NCBI GenBank assembly: GCA_033557675.1
Contig: JAWQRM010000286.1
Location: 1 to 24,775, forward strand
From: Coptodactyla brooksi
Taxonomy: Eukaryota > Arthropoda > Insecta > Coleoptera > Scarabaeidae
DNA length: 24,775 bases
Reading direction: 5' to 3'
A program made the translations under genes and the position numbers. Under the pieces are notes generated by a model. That model ran no database searches. It was not told the DNA's origin and saw only the letters and a program-made list of their open reading frames with translations. Positions 1 through 10,400 of this stretch are shown in pieces. Each line of letters starts with the position of its first letter. Position 1 is the first letter of the stretch.

Positions 1-768
1 CTTGGGTTTACTCATAGTATCTGGAGTGATACGTGCTTCACATTTGAATTATAAAAATCTCTTTGCTGCAGATGATGTTGGTAAGGAATATTCTTTGTTG
101 GCTGAGGTTTGATGATATCCGGACATGAGAGAAGCTTTCGACTACACATCATTTAGCACGAATTTGTTTTGTATTTAAAAATCTAGTGTTAAAATGCAGT
201 ACATTCTTTACTCCAAGTGAATATATGACAATAGACGAACAGTTGGTAACATTTCATGGTAGTTGCACTTTTAGAGAATATCTTCCGGCTAAACCTAACA
301 AATATGGAATAAAAGTATTCGCCATGGGGGAAGCTTCTTGTCAGGAGGTAGTATTGCGACTGATTGCGCCCGTCAGTAGAAATTCGAGAAACATCACCAT
401 GGATAACTGGTATACAAGTATTCCATTATCACAGAAATTATTAGAACAGAGATTGATACTAGTTGGATCTTTACGTAAAAAAAAAGAGAAATTCCAGAGC
501 AATTTCTTCAATCCAGTGAGAACGTATGGCTGATGGCCATATACCTAGAAAAATTCGCAAAAAACTTAATGATTATTTTGATGTTCAGCCTCAATCTGGG
601 GAAGCTTCCACTTCTTCAGCGCCCGCCATCGGATAGAGGAAACATTGCTATTTGTGCCCTGGAGTACGACATAGACAAACCAAGCTTTGTTCGATGTACC
701 ATAAAAAAAATTGTACAGACTACTCCAAAAATCTCTGTACTGAATACTATCAGAAGGGAACAACTTAA
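1..768 (+). pseudogene. piggyBac-family transposase relic in Arp8 intron, left-truncated by window
   Basis: This is a decayed piggyBac-type transposase (DDE transposase, TTAA-specific cut-and-paste family). Near 5-110 a piece of the N-terminal domain reads GLLIVSGVIRASHLNYKNL before a stop. Near 195-530 the catalytic core is readable, with TIDEQL (first catalytic Asp), a YLPAKPNKYGIKVF block and TMDNWYTSIPL (second catalytic Asp). About 25 residues expected between the KVF block and the second Asp are missing. After NPVRTYG and a stop, the frame jumps to a C-terminal cysteine-rich zinc-finger-like domain at 643-768, spaced CX2CX10CX7CX7C and ending at TAA 766-768. The region carrying the third catalytic Asp is deleted. 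Stops and frame changes make it non-functional. It lies in the intron just upstream of the first visible Arp8 exon, in the same orientation. I could not find its terminal repeats. Family identity is confident; the subfamily is not. Confidence 0.85.
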
Positions 769-881
769 TTATGTATCCAAATCCCATTGATCCAGTAAAT
801 TATAATTTAAGCAATTTCCGATTTAAATTCCGATCATACCGACTTTAAAATGCATAAATTCAAATCTTATTTCATTTCTAG

Positions 882-3194
882 TTTTCAACGCAGGAGTTAG
901 AGGATACAAGATTGTCAGTATCTCATACGTTACAATCGTGTCTTCAATCGGACGGTCGTAGAAGATACGCGACGCCTCCGCAACAAATAGCCGCATTCAA
1001 TCGTAGGACGACACCCCAAATTTTAGGATCGAGCGGAGGCGATTGGACGATTCCAGAAGGAGACGTTGTCTTTGGAAACGACGTGTTACGGTTGGACCCC
1101 AAAGAAGATTTTAATATTCACTTTCCATTCCGAAGGGGCGATTTTAACATTCATTCGGGACCTGGCGGTTCTATCACGGCGATTTTAGCTGATTTAGAGA
1201 CGATCTGGCTGCACGTACTGGAAAAGAACTTTAATATTCCTCGGAGAAATTTAAAGATGTACAAGGCGGTATTGATAATCCCCGATATTTATAATAGGAC
1301 TTATTTAAAAGAAATGACAAGTTTGTTGTTGAATCGAATGGAATTCGGCAGCTGCTTTTTGGTGCAGGATCATGTCGCAGCGACGTTCGGGTCGGGTCTA
1401 AGTTACGCCTGTGTCGTCGACGTAGGCGATCAAAAAACGTCGGTATCCTGCGTCGAAGATGGAATATGTCATTCGAATACCAGAGTAAGGATGGACTACG
1501 GAGGAGCGGACATAACGCAAACGTTCTTTTGGCTGTTGCAAAAGTGCGCGTTTCCTTACAAAATTTGCAGCGAACATAATAAGTTAGACGCTATGCTACT
1601 GAGAAAATTAAAAGAGGATTTTTGTCATGTCAATTTAGACATTTGCGGATCCCAAGAGAAGACTTTTAAGGTACGACAACCGTCAATTAACGTTTTACAA
1701 TATACCATACAAGTAGGCGACGAGTGTATCGTCGCCCCATTAAGTCTGTTTAGTCCGGAATTATTTGGGATCACCGGCCCGAAAAGCGTTCACACACAAA
1801 AGAGATCCACCGGAGATCCAGAAGATCCACATGACGAAAATTATCTGCGAGAAATCAGGGTAATTACACAATTTTCAGTGTTTATGTATTTTACAAAAAC
1901 AAAATGCTGAAAACTAGCTTTGCGAAGCTTTTCAACCATGATTGCCGTGTTAGTGATTTTTACAGCAGTACTAGATCCATATTCAATCATTAATTTTCAT
2001 ACAATTCCTTGTAATATTTGTGCAGGTGTTCTTAGAAATGATTTAATATGGACCTCTGTGCGTTTTAGTCATGTTACCAGAAAATTTCTTGACAATGTGT
2101 CGTGATCACCCCTTTCTTATGGCGTCACGTGAAAATTGTTGTTATAGAAACAATGCAATAATATGAACCACAATTTCCTTTTAATTCTAAATGCTATTAT
2201 ATTGTTATTCCAGGAATTGATATTTTCTATGTTTATTACAAGCATGAAATCTTTTTAACATTTTATAAACGATGCCAAATTTAAATCAAAGTTTTGTTGC
2301 CTATCTGTTTTGATATTAAGTTTAAAATATACTAATACTTGGCAGAACGTTTAAAGCATGATAGTCCGTGATAAATACTAACAATTCAAGTAAAAGACCG
2401 TTATTAAGCCATAATCAACTAATCTAATGTCAATATAAGATACTACATACTACTTACCTAAAAGCTAAAGCTAAACAAATTAATACTTCCCCTATTTGAA
2501 AGTTTTTATTATGTTCTATTAATTAAGCATCATTGTATATATCGTGAATATCACCCTTGCAACATTCTTGAATAAGATAAGACTCACGCTGTATATAGTT
2601 TTGTAATATTTATTTTATTTTAGCGAAAAGGAATAAAAGAAAATATGGAACCGACATCTGATTTATTAAACGAAGCATATTTCGAACAAACAAATAATCA
2701 AAATAACACAAACGATGACGATATCGTAGTGGATACAATAGAAGTTGCCGTTCCTAAAGAATTCGTGTTAAATCCAGGTCAAATTTTAGGATTAGATCAA
2801 GCGGTGCTCCAAAGTATCGACAGGTGTCGTAAGTTCTTTTTAAACCGAATTATATCTAATTTTTAATTTTCTTTTTTAAATTGCCTGTATAGCAAATGAA
2901 GATTTAAAACGTAAAATGTACGGTTGTATTCTAATCGTCGGTGGGGGAATGAAGTTTGCGGGAATTGCAACCTGGTTACAAAATCGCATATCGTTACAAA
3001 TACCGTATGTGTACAGAGGCGAACAATTAGATATTATAACGAATCCCCGCGATATGGATTCTGCAACGGTGGCATGGAAGGGGGCATCGATAATGTCGTG
3101 CTTGGAAACGGCTCAAGAATTATGGATTCACGGGATGGAATGGGAGAAGTACGGCGTTCGCTTGTTACGCGAACGGGCCCCCTTCGCTTGGTAG
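882..3194 (+). CDS. Arp8: Arp8, actin-related protein 8, INO80 complex subunit (3' part, three exons)
   Basis: Exons are 882-1859, 2624-2828 and 2893-3194 (stop TAG 3192-3194), giving 494 residues in this window. The usual family length is about 600-625, so roughly 120-130 N-terminal residues lie left of the window, beyond the piggyBac-bearing intron. The splice phases (0, then 1) agree. Diagnostic blocks are SDGRRRYATPPQQIAAFNRR near the exon start, an actin-type phosphate loop VVDVGDQKTSVSCVEDG (about 1400-1465), RMDYGGADITQTF, an adenosine-side VGGGMKF (about 2938-2958), and the C-terminal AWKGASIMSCLETAQELWI and RLLRERAPFAW. A charged, acidic insert spans exons 1-2. By family knowledge Arp8 binds actin, Arp4 and the HSA helix of Ino80 and helps the remodeller sense linker DNA in the nucleus. 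The first visible exon could begin at 882 or at 894, since both AGs keep the frame. The stop lies 16 bp from the convergent PIG-U stop. Confidence 0.95.
1860..2623 (+). other. Arp8 intron, 764 bp, no recognised content
   Basis: The intron runs from donor AGG|GTAATT to acceptor TTTTAG|CGA, phase 0. It is AT-rich. A short open frame at 1920-2105 shows no family resemblance, and I see no transposon or RNA gene. Confidence 0.75.
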
Positions 3195-3213
3195 AACTTG
3201 TAAATAAATTTTA
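3192..3213. terminator. Tail-to-tail 3' ends of Arp8 and PIG-U, 16 bp between stop codons
   Basis: The Arp8 stop is TAG 3192-3194 and the PIG-U stop (minus strand) is at 3211-3213. A canonical AATAAA for Arp8 lies at 3203-3208, nine bases after its stop, so Arp8 cleavage should fall inside the PIG-U last exon. On the minus strand the PIG-U stop sits inside ATTAAA (3209-3214); the nearest clear AATAAA in that direction is near 2608-2615. PIG-U transcripts therefore probably run antisense into Arp8 coding sequence. Confidence 0.7.
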
Positions 3214-6200
3214 ATCCAAAATTAATCTGGCCTCCTTTCCGTCTATTTGCCTAATACTTCCATACTTCAACAGGTACTCTCTTTTAGTATAAGCAAACGC
3301 TACATCGGTAAGTATAAAAATAAACGCGGTAACGAACGCCAATGTTGTACCGAAGTAGAAATTAGCATTTGCCGTTCCCATAAATATCCATAAATCCCAC
3401 AGTATCGGCCCGAGAGCTGTTGTTATGAATATGGCTACTGCACTAACAAAAATTTGTTGCATACCTAGAATTAGAAAGAATATTATGAAAGTATATATAT
3501 TGCATTAATATTCGCTATATTCGGTTGAATATTATATTTGTTCATGAAGGGAAAAATCATACAAGTAAGTTTTAAAGGATTTACTAGAGAGGGTGTTGAC
3601 ATCGTCCTACGTACACTTATTTTTTCACTAGTAACAATAAATGTTTATTTATCTCTTTTTGAACGTTTTAAGTTCGACGGACAAACTTCATTCTTACTCA
3701 AATAAAGGGTCACTTTAAAATAACATAACTCTAATAATATTTAAATGTTTTTTCATTCATTAATTTTTAAATTTTTTTCATTTTTTCTAACAATGAAAAT
3801 GACATTAATGAAAGAGATCACCTTAAAAAAATTCGCCCAATTGTATCTTATTTTATAACAAAATTTGAACACGTATATAAGCCACAACGAGAGTTGTTAT
3901 TATCAAGGTGTATAATGCTTCAAAAATCACCAAATATGGGGTTCTTACTCAAATGGTTTGTGAAGCAGAAACAGGATATATATGCAATTTGGTAAATGCA
4001 ATAGTGTTTTATTCTTTTGAAAGCCAAATTTTGAAACGCCAACTTTTTGAGCTTTTTTAGCCAAAAATTCTGGTGGAATCTCTCGTGTTTTTCCGCATTG
4101 TCCCTAAAAGTGTTAATTTTTTCTCCACAAGATAGTCTGCCAATGGTACACTTGTGTACTAGTTATCCATGGTGACACTTCTGTTTGATTCTTCTATAGT
4201 TGATACTAATCTTTTTACAATATCATATGGGGAATTTGACACATGATGGAGACCGTGAGGCTGCTTTCCAACATAAATTTCAATGTTGCTAGTGAAGAAT
4301 GTTTTCGCATCACAATGCAAATATTTTTAGTCCGTATTTTGCGGGCTTGGACGGAATATATTGCATCCATTAGCATCGCCCTCTAAATAGTGTCAACATT
4401 TCATTAGTTGTAACGTATTCCGTCAAAATGTAGGTTTGTTTTATATTATGATTGAAGGAATCCAAAATGGTTCTTATTGCAGCGAGTTTATCTACCGTCT
4501 TTCTCTCATTACGCGTTGCAATATCATCAAATCTAACGCAGCGTAATAGAAATGAAAATCTCTTATGGCTCATTACAGCACGAAGAATTTGCATTCCCGA
4601 TCCGTCAGAAGCCCATAGCTCTTTTACGTTTACATGATGGCCTTTTTTCATACCAATCAAAAACAGAACGCCAAGCAATTCCATCATTTCATGTCTGGTA
4701 GTTTTCTTACAGTTTCTTTGACGATTATATTTATTTTTTCTATTTTCGATATATTTATACGTATGAGAAGCGATAAGATTTACATTCTGTGACACTTTAG
4801 AGGGACCGGGAGTAATTTTTATAATATTTTTTTGCAGTGTCTTCTTTTCCTTTACTAATGGCGCTTTCGCCTATTTAGATATTTTATCCTTCCCTATGAA
4901 GTACTCCCCCATATCTTCGCCACATTCATTATCACCGCTATCGCTTTCTTGTTCAGGATCAGTCTGATGTTCACAGTCAGTTTCATGCAGTTCTTCATCA
5001 TCGAGCAATGCTTGGAGAATCTGAGGAATATCCTCAATTTTAATAACCTTCCTAGACCTGAGTACAAATCAGAAGTGAATTGTCGTAGTGCAAAATAATT
5101 TACTTCGCAAACTAAGAACAAAATATGAAAAGATTCGATATACTTACATCTTTCAACTTTTTTTCACATTATAAGAATAAAACCACAATAACTCAAAGTA
5201 TTTCAATAACAAAATAATTCACAGTAAAATAAACCAACTATTTCATACAGGAGGTATATTGAGAATGGGGTGAGGTACCTGCGTACGGAACGAAGGGCTC
5301 AAATAAAAAGTGCTAAATTTCCTAAAAATAATCCGCTAACCTTAACTTTTCCTCTAAGAAAAAAAATATTCGATCGATTTGTTTCTAAATAACTGAATTT
5401 TAGTCCTAGAGGTATAAGAAACAAATACACGTTGAATTCATAATTGTACGATTTGCACAACATTAATTATCGCGTTAAAACCGCGACTTAAAAGACGTAT
5501 TATAATATATTCTATTACTATAATGCATCTTTGGGGCAATCTTTGGGATCGCCCGAATGGCCTAACCAATCGTGTACGAGACCGCAATATCCCTATGAGA
5601 CGATGTGTAATTTCCTACAGAGTATAACAATATACGGCATTAATATACTTACAGCTGTACATGTGTTTCCAACATGGTAAAACGGCTAACGTGAATGCAA
5701 AGTCTCCAATCCCAGGATAAGATTTAAATATAGCAGTTAACGTTATGAACGTAAAGGCCAGTAGTACGGGGTCCTTGCGAAATTTAATCGTTAGCGGAAC
5801 GAAATACAATAGCGACACGTTTATCTGGTACGAGTACAGGAAGAGTTGCCGGAAATGTTCGAACATTTCCATAAAGAAGTACCAGTAGACTCCGATGTTG
5901 GGCTGCTGGTCGGTGACGTTCAAACTAAAAATAAATTCCTTCGAGTATAATAAAATAAAATTAATAATAATATCGCTTACACGAAGCCGTAAGACTTTTC
6001 CAAGAAACTCCATTCTCCGTAAACGTTCTTGCAGATCACGAAAAATGTTAAAGCGAGAATGAAAAAGAGTCCTAAGGAAAGAAGAGCCCGTTTCGTTCCT
6101 CCGTGTTTAGCGACGGATAAATATAACGGGGATACCAAGACTATCGGATAAAACGATTGGGCAGAACATAACACTAAAGCTATCGGAGGAATAATAATCG

Positions 6201-6785
6201 ATCCGTAAGATATGCCGAACAGGAAAAGCGCGAAGGATAAATTTAAAAAAGTAGTCGTAGTGCACGCTATGCAATTAGCTATAATATAAGGATTAAACAA
6301 ATACGCGATGACGACGTATTTCGGCGTCGAGGTGTAATCCAGCCCGTTAAGCAATAATTCCTTATTATAATACGCGTATTTCTCATCCTCAAGTTCTTGT
6401 TCAACGTACAAGTTAAATATATAATTTCTTGCGGTATAGTACAAAAGTAGTGAAGTTATTAAATCGATCGCGATAAACACGAACGAAAGGTAACGGTCGT
6501 AATTGTCGACTAGGTATCGGTAAAAGATCAAGTGCAACGGCGATTCGTGAAATACGTCGCTAGAGTACGTATCGACTCCCAAATCCGATCGATAGCAACT
6601 TTCGATTACTGAAAAAAGTAAATCGGAATGAACGTAATAAGGTAATATATAATCTAACCTCTGTGAATCGAATTTACGGGCGTAGATACTTCAATTCTTA
6701 AAGAAATTTTTTCTTTGTACCCCGACGTAGCTATCCAACTCCTAATTACGCCGGCGGCGAGGAATATTAAAATGAGAGATTTCAT
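3211..6785 (-). CDS. PIG-U: PIG-U, GPI transamidase complex subunit (complete, four exons)
   Basis: In minus-strand order the exons are 6785-6659, 6608-5981, 5924-5653 and 3464-3211, totalling 1281 nt and 426 residues. Vertebrate PIG-U is about 435. Splice phases 1, 2 and 1 join cleanly, with all introns GT-AG. The ATG at 6785 opens a hydrophobic N-terminal segment, SLILIFLAAGVIRSWIA. Family blocks follow: SDLGVDTYSSDVFHESPLH (exons 1-2), YLFNPYIIANCIACTTT, PNIGVYWYFFMEMFEHF and FKSYPGIGDFAF (exon 3), and LGPILWDLWIFMGTANANF plus a TKREYLLKYGS tail (exon 4). About eight or more membrane spans are visible. By family knowledge PIG-U works in the ER membrane with PIG-K, GPAA1, PIG-S and PIG-T to attach GPI anchors to proteins. 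Intron 3 is 2188 bp and holds a dead piggyBac copy. The gene shares its upstream region with SCAMP and converges on Arp8. Confidence 0.95.
3995..5065 (-). pseudogene. piggyBac-family transposase relic inside PIG-U intron 3
   Basis: Read on the minus strand, the relic starts with an acidic N-terminus (IEDIPQILQALLDDEE, near 5045-5000). It continues through a stop where a Trp is expected (about 4872), then the N-terminal domain MMELLGVLFLIGMKKGHH and a HKRFSFLLRCVRFDD block. At the first catalytic site it reads TTNEML, where the family has a D-E pair, so the catalytic Asp is replaced by Asn. A stop follows RGRC, then YIPSKPAKYGLKIFAL, a frameshift, YVGKQPHGLHH, and the second catalytic block TMDN with an in-frame stop replacing Trp (about 4159). 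A further frameshift precedes REIPPEFLAKKAQKVGVSKF. The third Asp region and cysteine-rich tail are not seen. It is related to the copy in Arp8 but clearly a different lineage. It is oriented with its host. No terminal repeats or TTAA pair could be assigned. Confidence 0.88.
5515..5605 (-). other. CpG-rich, coding-like or structured block in PIG-U intron 3 (unexplained)
   Basis: This block is CpG-rich and complex in an otherwise AT-rich intron. On the minus strand one frame reads GYCGLVHDWLGHSGDPKDCP followed by KDAL and a stop, directly after an AG (TCATAG). The same stretch contains a GGGCAATC / GGATCGCCC stem with a 5-base loop (5534-5556 region). The frame does not fit PIG-U exon phases, so it is not an obvious alternative exon. 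I do not recognise the peptide. It may be a fragment of another gene, a conserved intronic RNA, or chance. Confidence 0.35.
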
Positions 6786-7434
6786 TTTCGGTGCACTCCA
6801 ACTTTCGCATTTAAATTACGTAGGTTAGGATTGATGTACAGTAGTGCCAACCGCGGGACGTAAACGCGCAGCTGTCAATTTTTGAAATTTTAATTCGGCA
6901 GGAAGTGTACGTTGTTGATAAAGATTAAGTAAATTGTTACTGAATTAGTAACAAGTGTTTTATCGGTAAATTGTAAGTGAGCAATTCATTAATTAGGAAT
7001 TTTTGACGATTAATTATCGCGCCACCTAGGAAATGATAGCGAAAAGTTTGAGGCGATCGTGTCGCACTCATTACAGGGTACCGGCTATTTTCAAGAAAAA
7101 ATTAGAAGAATAATAGGGGTGAGTAGGAAATACGAGGTAAAGGTTTTAATGAAATTGTTTTCCGACGGTCGGAAAAAATTAATACGCGCATTGTTCTAAT
7201 TATCTAAAAATTGGAAATCAATTTATATCTTCGTACGTCTTTCTCGCACTTACTATTTAAAACGGTATAGATAGTATTGAGTCACGTAAATTACACGTAA
7301 ATAATATTCGCGTTGTCAGCACTGGACTATACAGTAGATTGATATTTCTTTTCTGATAATGCCCGCATAGATAAGATTCCTGAATTGTGATTCTCGCCAA
7401 ACGTATTTCTTTGGTCTTTATTATAGTTTCGAGA
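6786..7434. promoter_or_regulatory. Shared 649-bp upstream region of divergent PIG-U and SCAMP
   Basis: The interval lies between the PIG-U ATG (6785, minus) and the SCAMP ATG (7435, plus). It must hold both 5' UTRs and core promoters unless an undetected upstream exon exists. It is more CpG-rich than the introns and has no convincing TATA box at a sensible distance from either ATG. No coding sequence or transposon is recognised. It is called a bidirectional promoter by gene geometry only. Confidence 0.55.
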
Positions 7435-10400
7435 ATGTCCGGTTTTGACGAGAACCCCTTCGGGGAACCGACCACGGATAACCCCTTCGCCGTAAGTAGA
7501 ATTTAAACGTTCGCCACCCCGATACGATTTACGATCCTCGAACCCCCTTATCTGATCGCTGTCATTGTTTTATTTTTGGTACGGATACGCGAAAATGCGC
7601 GTCGCTGTTATGATTTTCAGGACCCATCCGTACAGCAAGTAGCGAGAAATGCCACCGCACAGATCCGCGTCGAGGATTATAATCCGTTCGATAACCGAGA
7701 TCCTGCCGCGCGAACTTATAATCAAGCCAACAACGAACCGGCCGTCATGCAACCTACGCAAGACCCCCCTATGTACACAAGAACCGGACAACAGTCGCAG
7801 CACGTCAAACCTGTTCTCGATACCGCTGAATTGCAGGCACGTAAACTTATATTTTGATATGTTTTGATTAGCTATTATTAGCGACTTAACCTTTTTGACA
7901 TTTCGATGACATCCTAGTCATCTTTGAGTCAGTCAACTAGGCTGTCGTTCTTGTAGTTATGGGTTTGTTCTTTCTTATACGTCTACGAATGATTGGACCT
8001 ATGTACTACAAATAGAACATCTGTAACAGGCCTATACTTATTTAGGCTATAATGTATTTCATGTGCGTACTTACGTACACACGTAATGCGGATGAATAAA
8101 ATAGTTATTGAGTGTTTTTTGTGGTGACTGATTCTTAGAAGTTTGCTAGGTAAGTAATTCTCTCGAAATACACCTAACGTAATCTATTTTCAATTAACGA
8201 AACTAAAAGCTGAATATATCTTGTTTTATTAATCATCGATACTCAATTTGAAAAATTTCAATATGACTATTTTTTGTTATCCATCATTTTTTTTATAATT
8301 TTAGGTGCTTTTCTCTGAATGAAGTCTTGGCAATGATTGAAGACAATGAGGAATGTCTCGGCACTGTAAATTCTTTAACAATTAATCCACCAGAAAATTG
8401 TAACGCAGATGTTACGGATGAAGATTCAGGGGACAAGGATTTTGTAAATATAAATCGGCTACAAGGTCCGATTGAAGTGAATACGTGTAAAAATGCATTT
8501 TCCCAATAAGAGACATCACACGAAGTAATATCAGCCGACGAATATTCATCTGATATTCACTTGAATAAAAATTTTTAGAAGAGATGCATTCAGTTGACGA
8601 AGCCACAGCACCCTATCTGTCGCCATACTTGCAAGCAATATATTCACGGAAAATCAATTCGTTATGATAACAAGTTATGGATAGATGCTATGCGACTAGG
8701 ATACATCAATTACTTTGAACCGTATCAAGGAGCATCGACTAATATAAGCACTTACTATGTTGATTATGGAACTAAAAGCTGAATATATGTTGTTTTATTA
8801 ATCATCGATACTCAGTTTGAAAAATTTCAATAAGATAATTTTTTGTTATATGGCATTTTTCTTATAATTTTAGGTGCTTTTCTCTGAATGAAGTCTTGGC
8901 AATGATAGAAGACAATGAGAAATGTCTCGGCACTATAAATTCTTTAACAATTAATTCACGAGAAAATTGTAACGCAGATGTTACGGATGAAGATTCAGGG
9001 GACAAAGATTTTGTAAATATAAATCAGCTACAAGGTCCGGTTGAAGTGACTACGTATAAAAATGCATTTTCCCAATAAGTGACATCAGAAGAAGTAATAT
9101 CAGCCGACGAATATTCATCTGATATTCACTTGAATAAAAATTTTTAGAAGAGATGCATTCAGTTGACGAAGCCGCAGCACCCTATCTGTCGCCATACTTG
9201 CAAGCAATATATTCACGAAAAATCAATTCGTTATGATTACAAGTTATGGATAGATGCTACGCGACTAGGTTACATCAATTAGTTTGAACCGTATCAAGGA
9301 GCATCGACTAACATAAGCACTCATGTTGATTATGGTATTAGATGAGACCAAATCAGCCAATGCATATTTTTTGATGACTTTTTACAACAAGTCCCTTGCT
9401 GGAAACACTACAGGAAAAAAATTCATACAACAGGCACCTTACTTGAAAACCGTATACCGAATAGTCCTTTAGTAGATTCCGAACTGATGAAAAAGAGAAA
9501 CAGAGCAGATTGTGATTTCAAGAAGATTAAAGATAAAAGCATAATTATTGTCAAGTAGAACGATAATGACAATTTATATAGTGCAAATATGGGAGGTGTA
9601 GATAGGAATGATCAGAACATAAGCCTTTTACAGAACTTACAGAACAATTAGGAGCAAGAAATAGTATTTTCCCCTCATTATGCATTGTATAGACGTGACA
9701 GTAATTAATGCATGGTACTTAATTGGGAGATTTTGTAAATATAAATCAGCTACAAGGTTTGATTGAAATGAATATTGAAATGACCTATTGAAATTTCGTA
9801 GAAAGAAGAAATTTTCCCACTGGTCTATAAATAATACACCTATTTTTTTGTACGTTTCTTAAATAAGTACCCTTTTTTAGGTAAAAACTATTTATTAGTA
9901 ACCCAAACACTAATGTTACACATATTATAATAACATTTTTATAATTCTGTGGAAGGTATGGGCATATCTGTGTTAAACCCTTTACAGATAGCCCTCAGTT
10001 TACATCAATTCAATTTATGCTGATTCAAAAAAACACCTCTGCGCAACCCGCAGTGTGATTTCCGATATATCACAACTAGATAGATTCTTGTTTCGGTATT
10101 AATATATTTACAGTGCTGCGACTTTGTGCATTCGTTAAATCAAGCACTTTTATAGAATATATTCATTTTTTTGTTTAATAGTTAGGTATGTATACATTTT
10201 TTATTAAATTAACATTAAAGTTAATAAAATATATTAAAATAAATTTTTAGGTACTCAAATATAAAAGAATAAATGAGGGCTATTATGTCAGATAAAAGAA
10301 GTACACCAGAGTTATCCAAGCACTGTACTAAAAAGGCACGACAATCTATCTCCCTTGGAACAAAATTGGAGGTAATTCGAAGAATGGAAGACAGACAAAC

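Larger units (their letters stand above)
3465..5652 (-). other. PIG-U intron 3, 2.2 kb, expanded by a piggyBac relic
   Basis: The donor is AGCT|GTAAGT (exon edge 5653) and the acceptor is TTCTAG|GTATGC (exon edge 3464). The codon split T|GT restores a cysteine. Bases 4000-5065 hold a transposase relic. Bases 3465-3990 and 5070-5515 are AT-rich with nothing recognised. A CpG-rich block lies at 5515-5605 and is listed separately. Confidence 0.85.

Noticed and set aside
1920..2105. 61-residue open frame on the plus strand in the Arp8 intron
   Set aside because: It has no family resemblance, lies wholly within an intron bounded by good splice sites, and has no coding-like composition.
3211..3462. 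A stand-alone 83-residue membrane protein on the minus strand
   Set aside because: It is the last PIG-U exon: it begins at an acceptor, completes a split codon with the exon at 5653, and matches the family C-terminus.
4452..4637. Plus-strand open frame in PIG-U intron 3
   Set aside because: It is antisense shadow of the piggyBac relic, which is clearly readable on the minus strand.
7837..7857. GT at 7841 as the SCAMP exon 2 donor, or reading on to the stop near 7855
   Set aside because: It shifts exon 3 out of frame and loses the coiled coil, while CAG|GC at 7836 restores the family sequence exactly.
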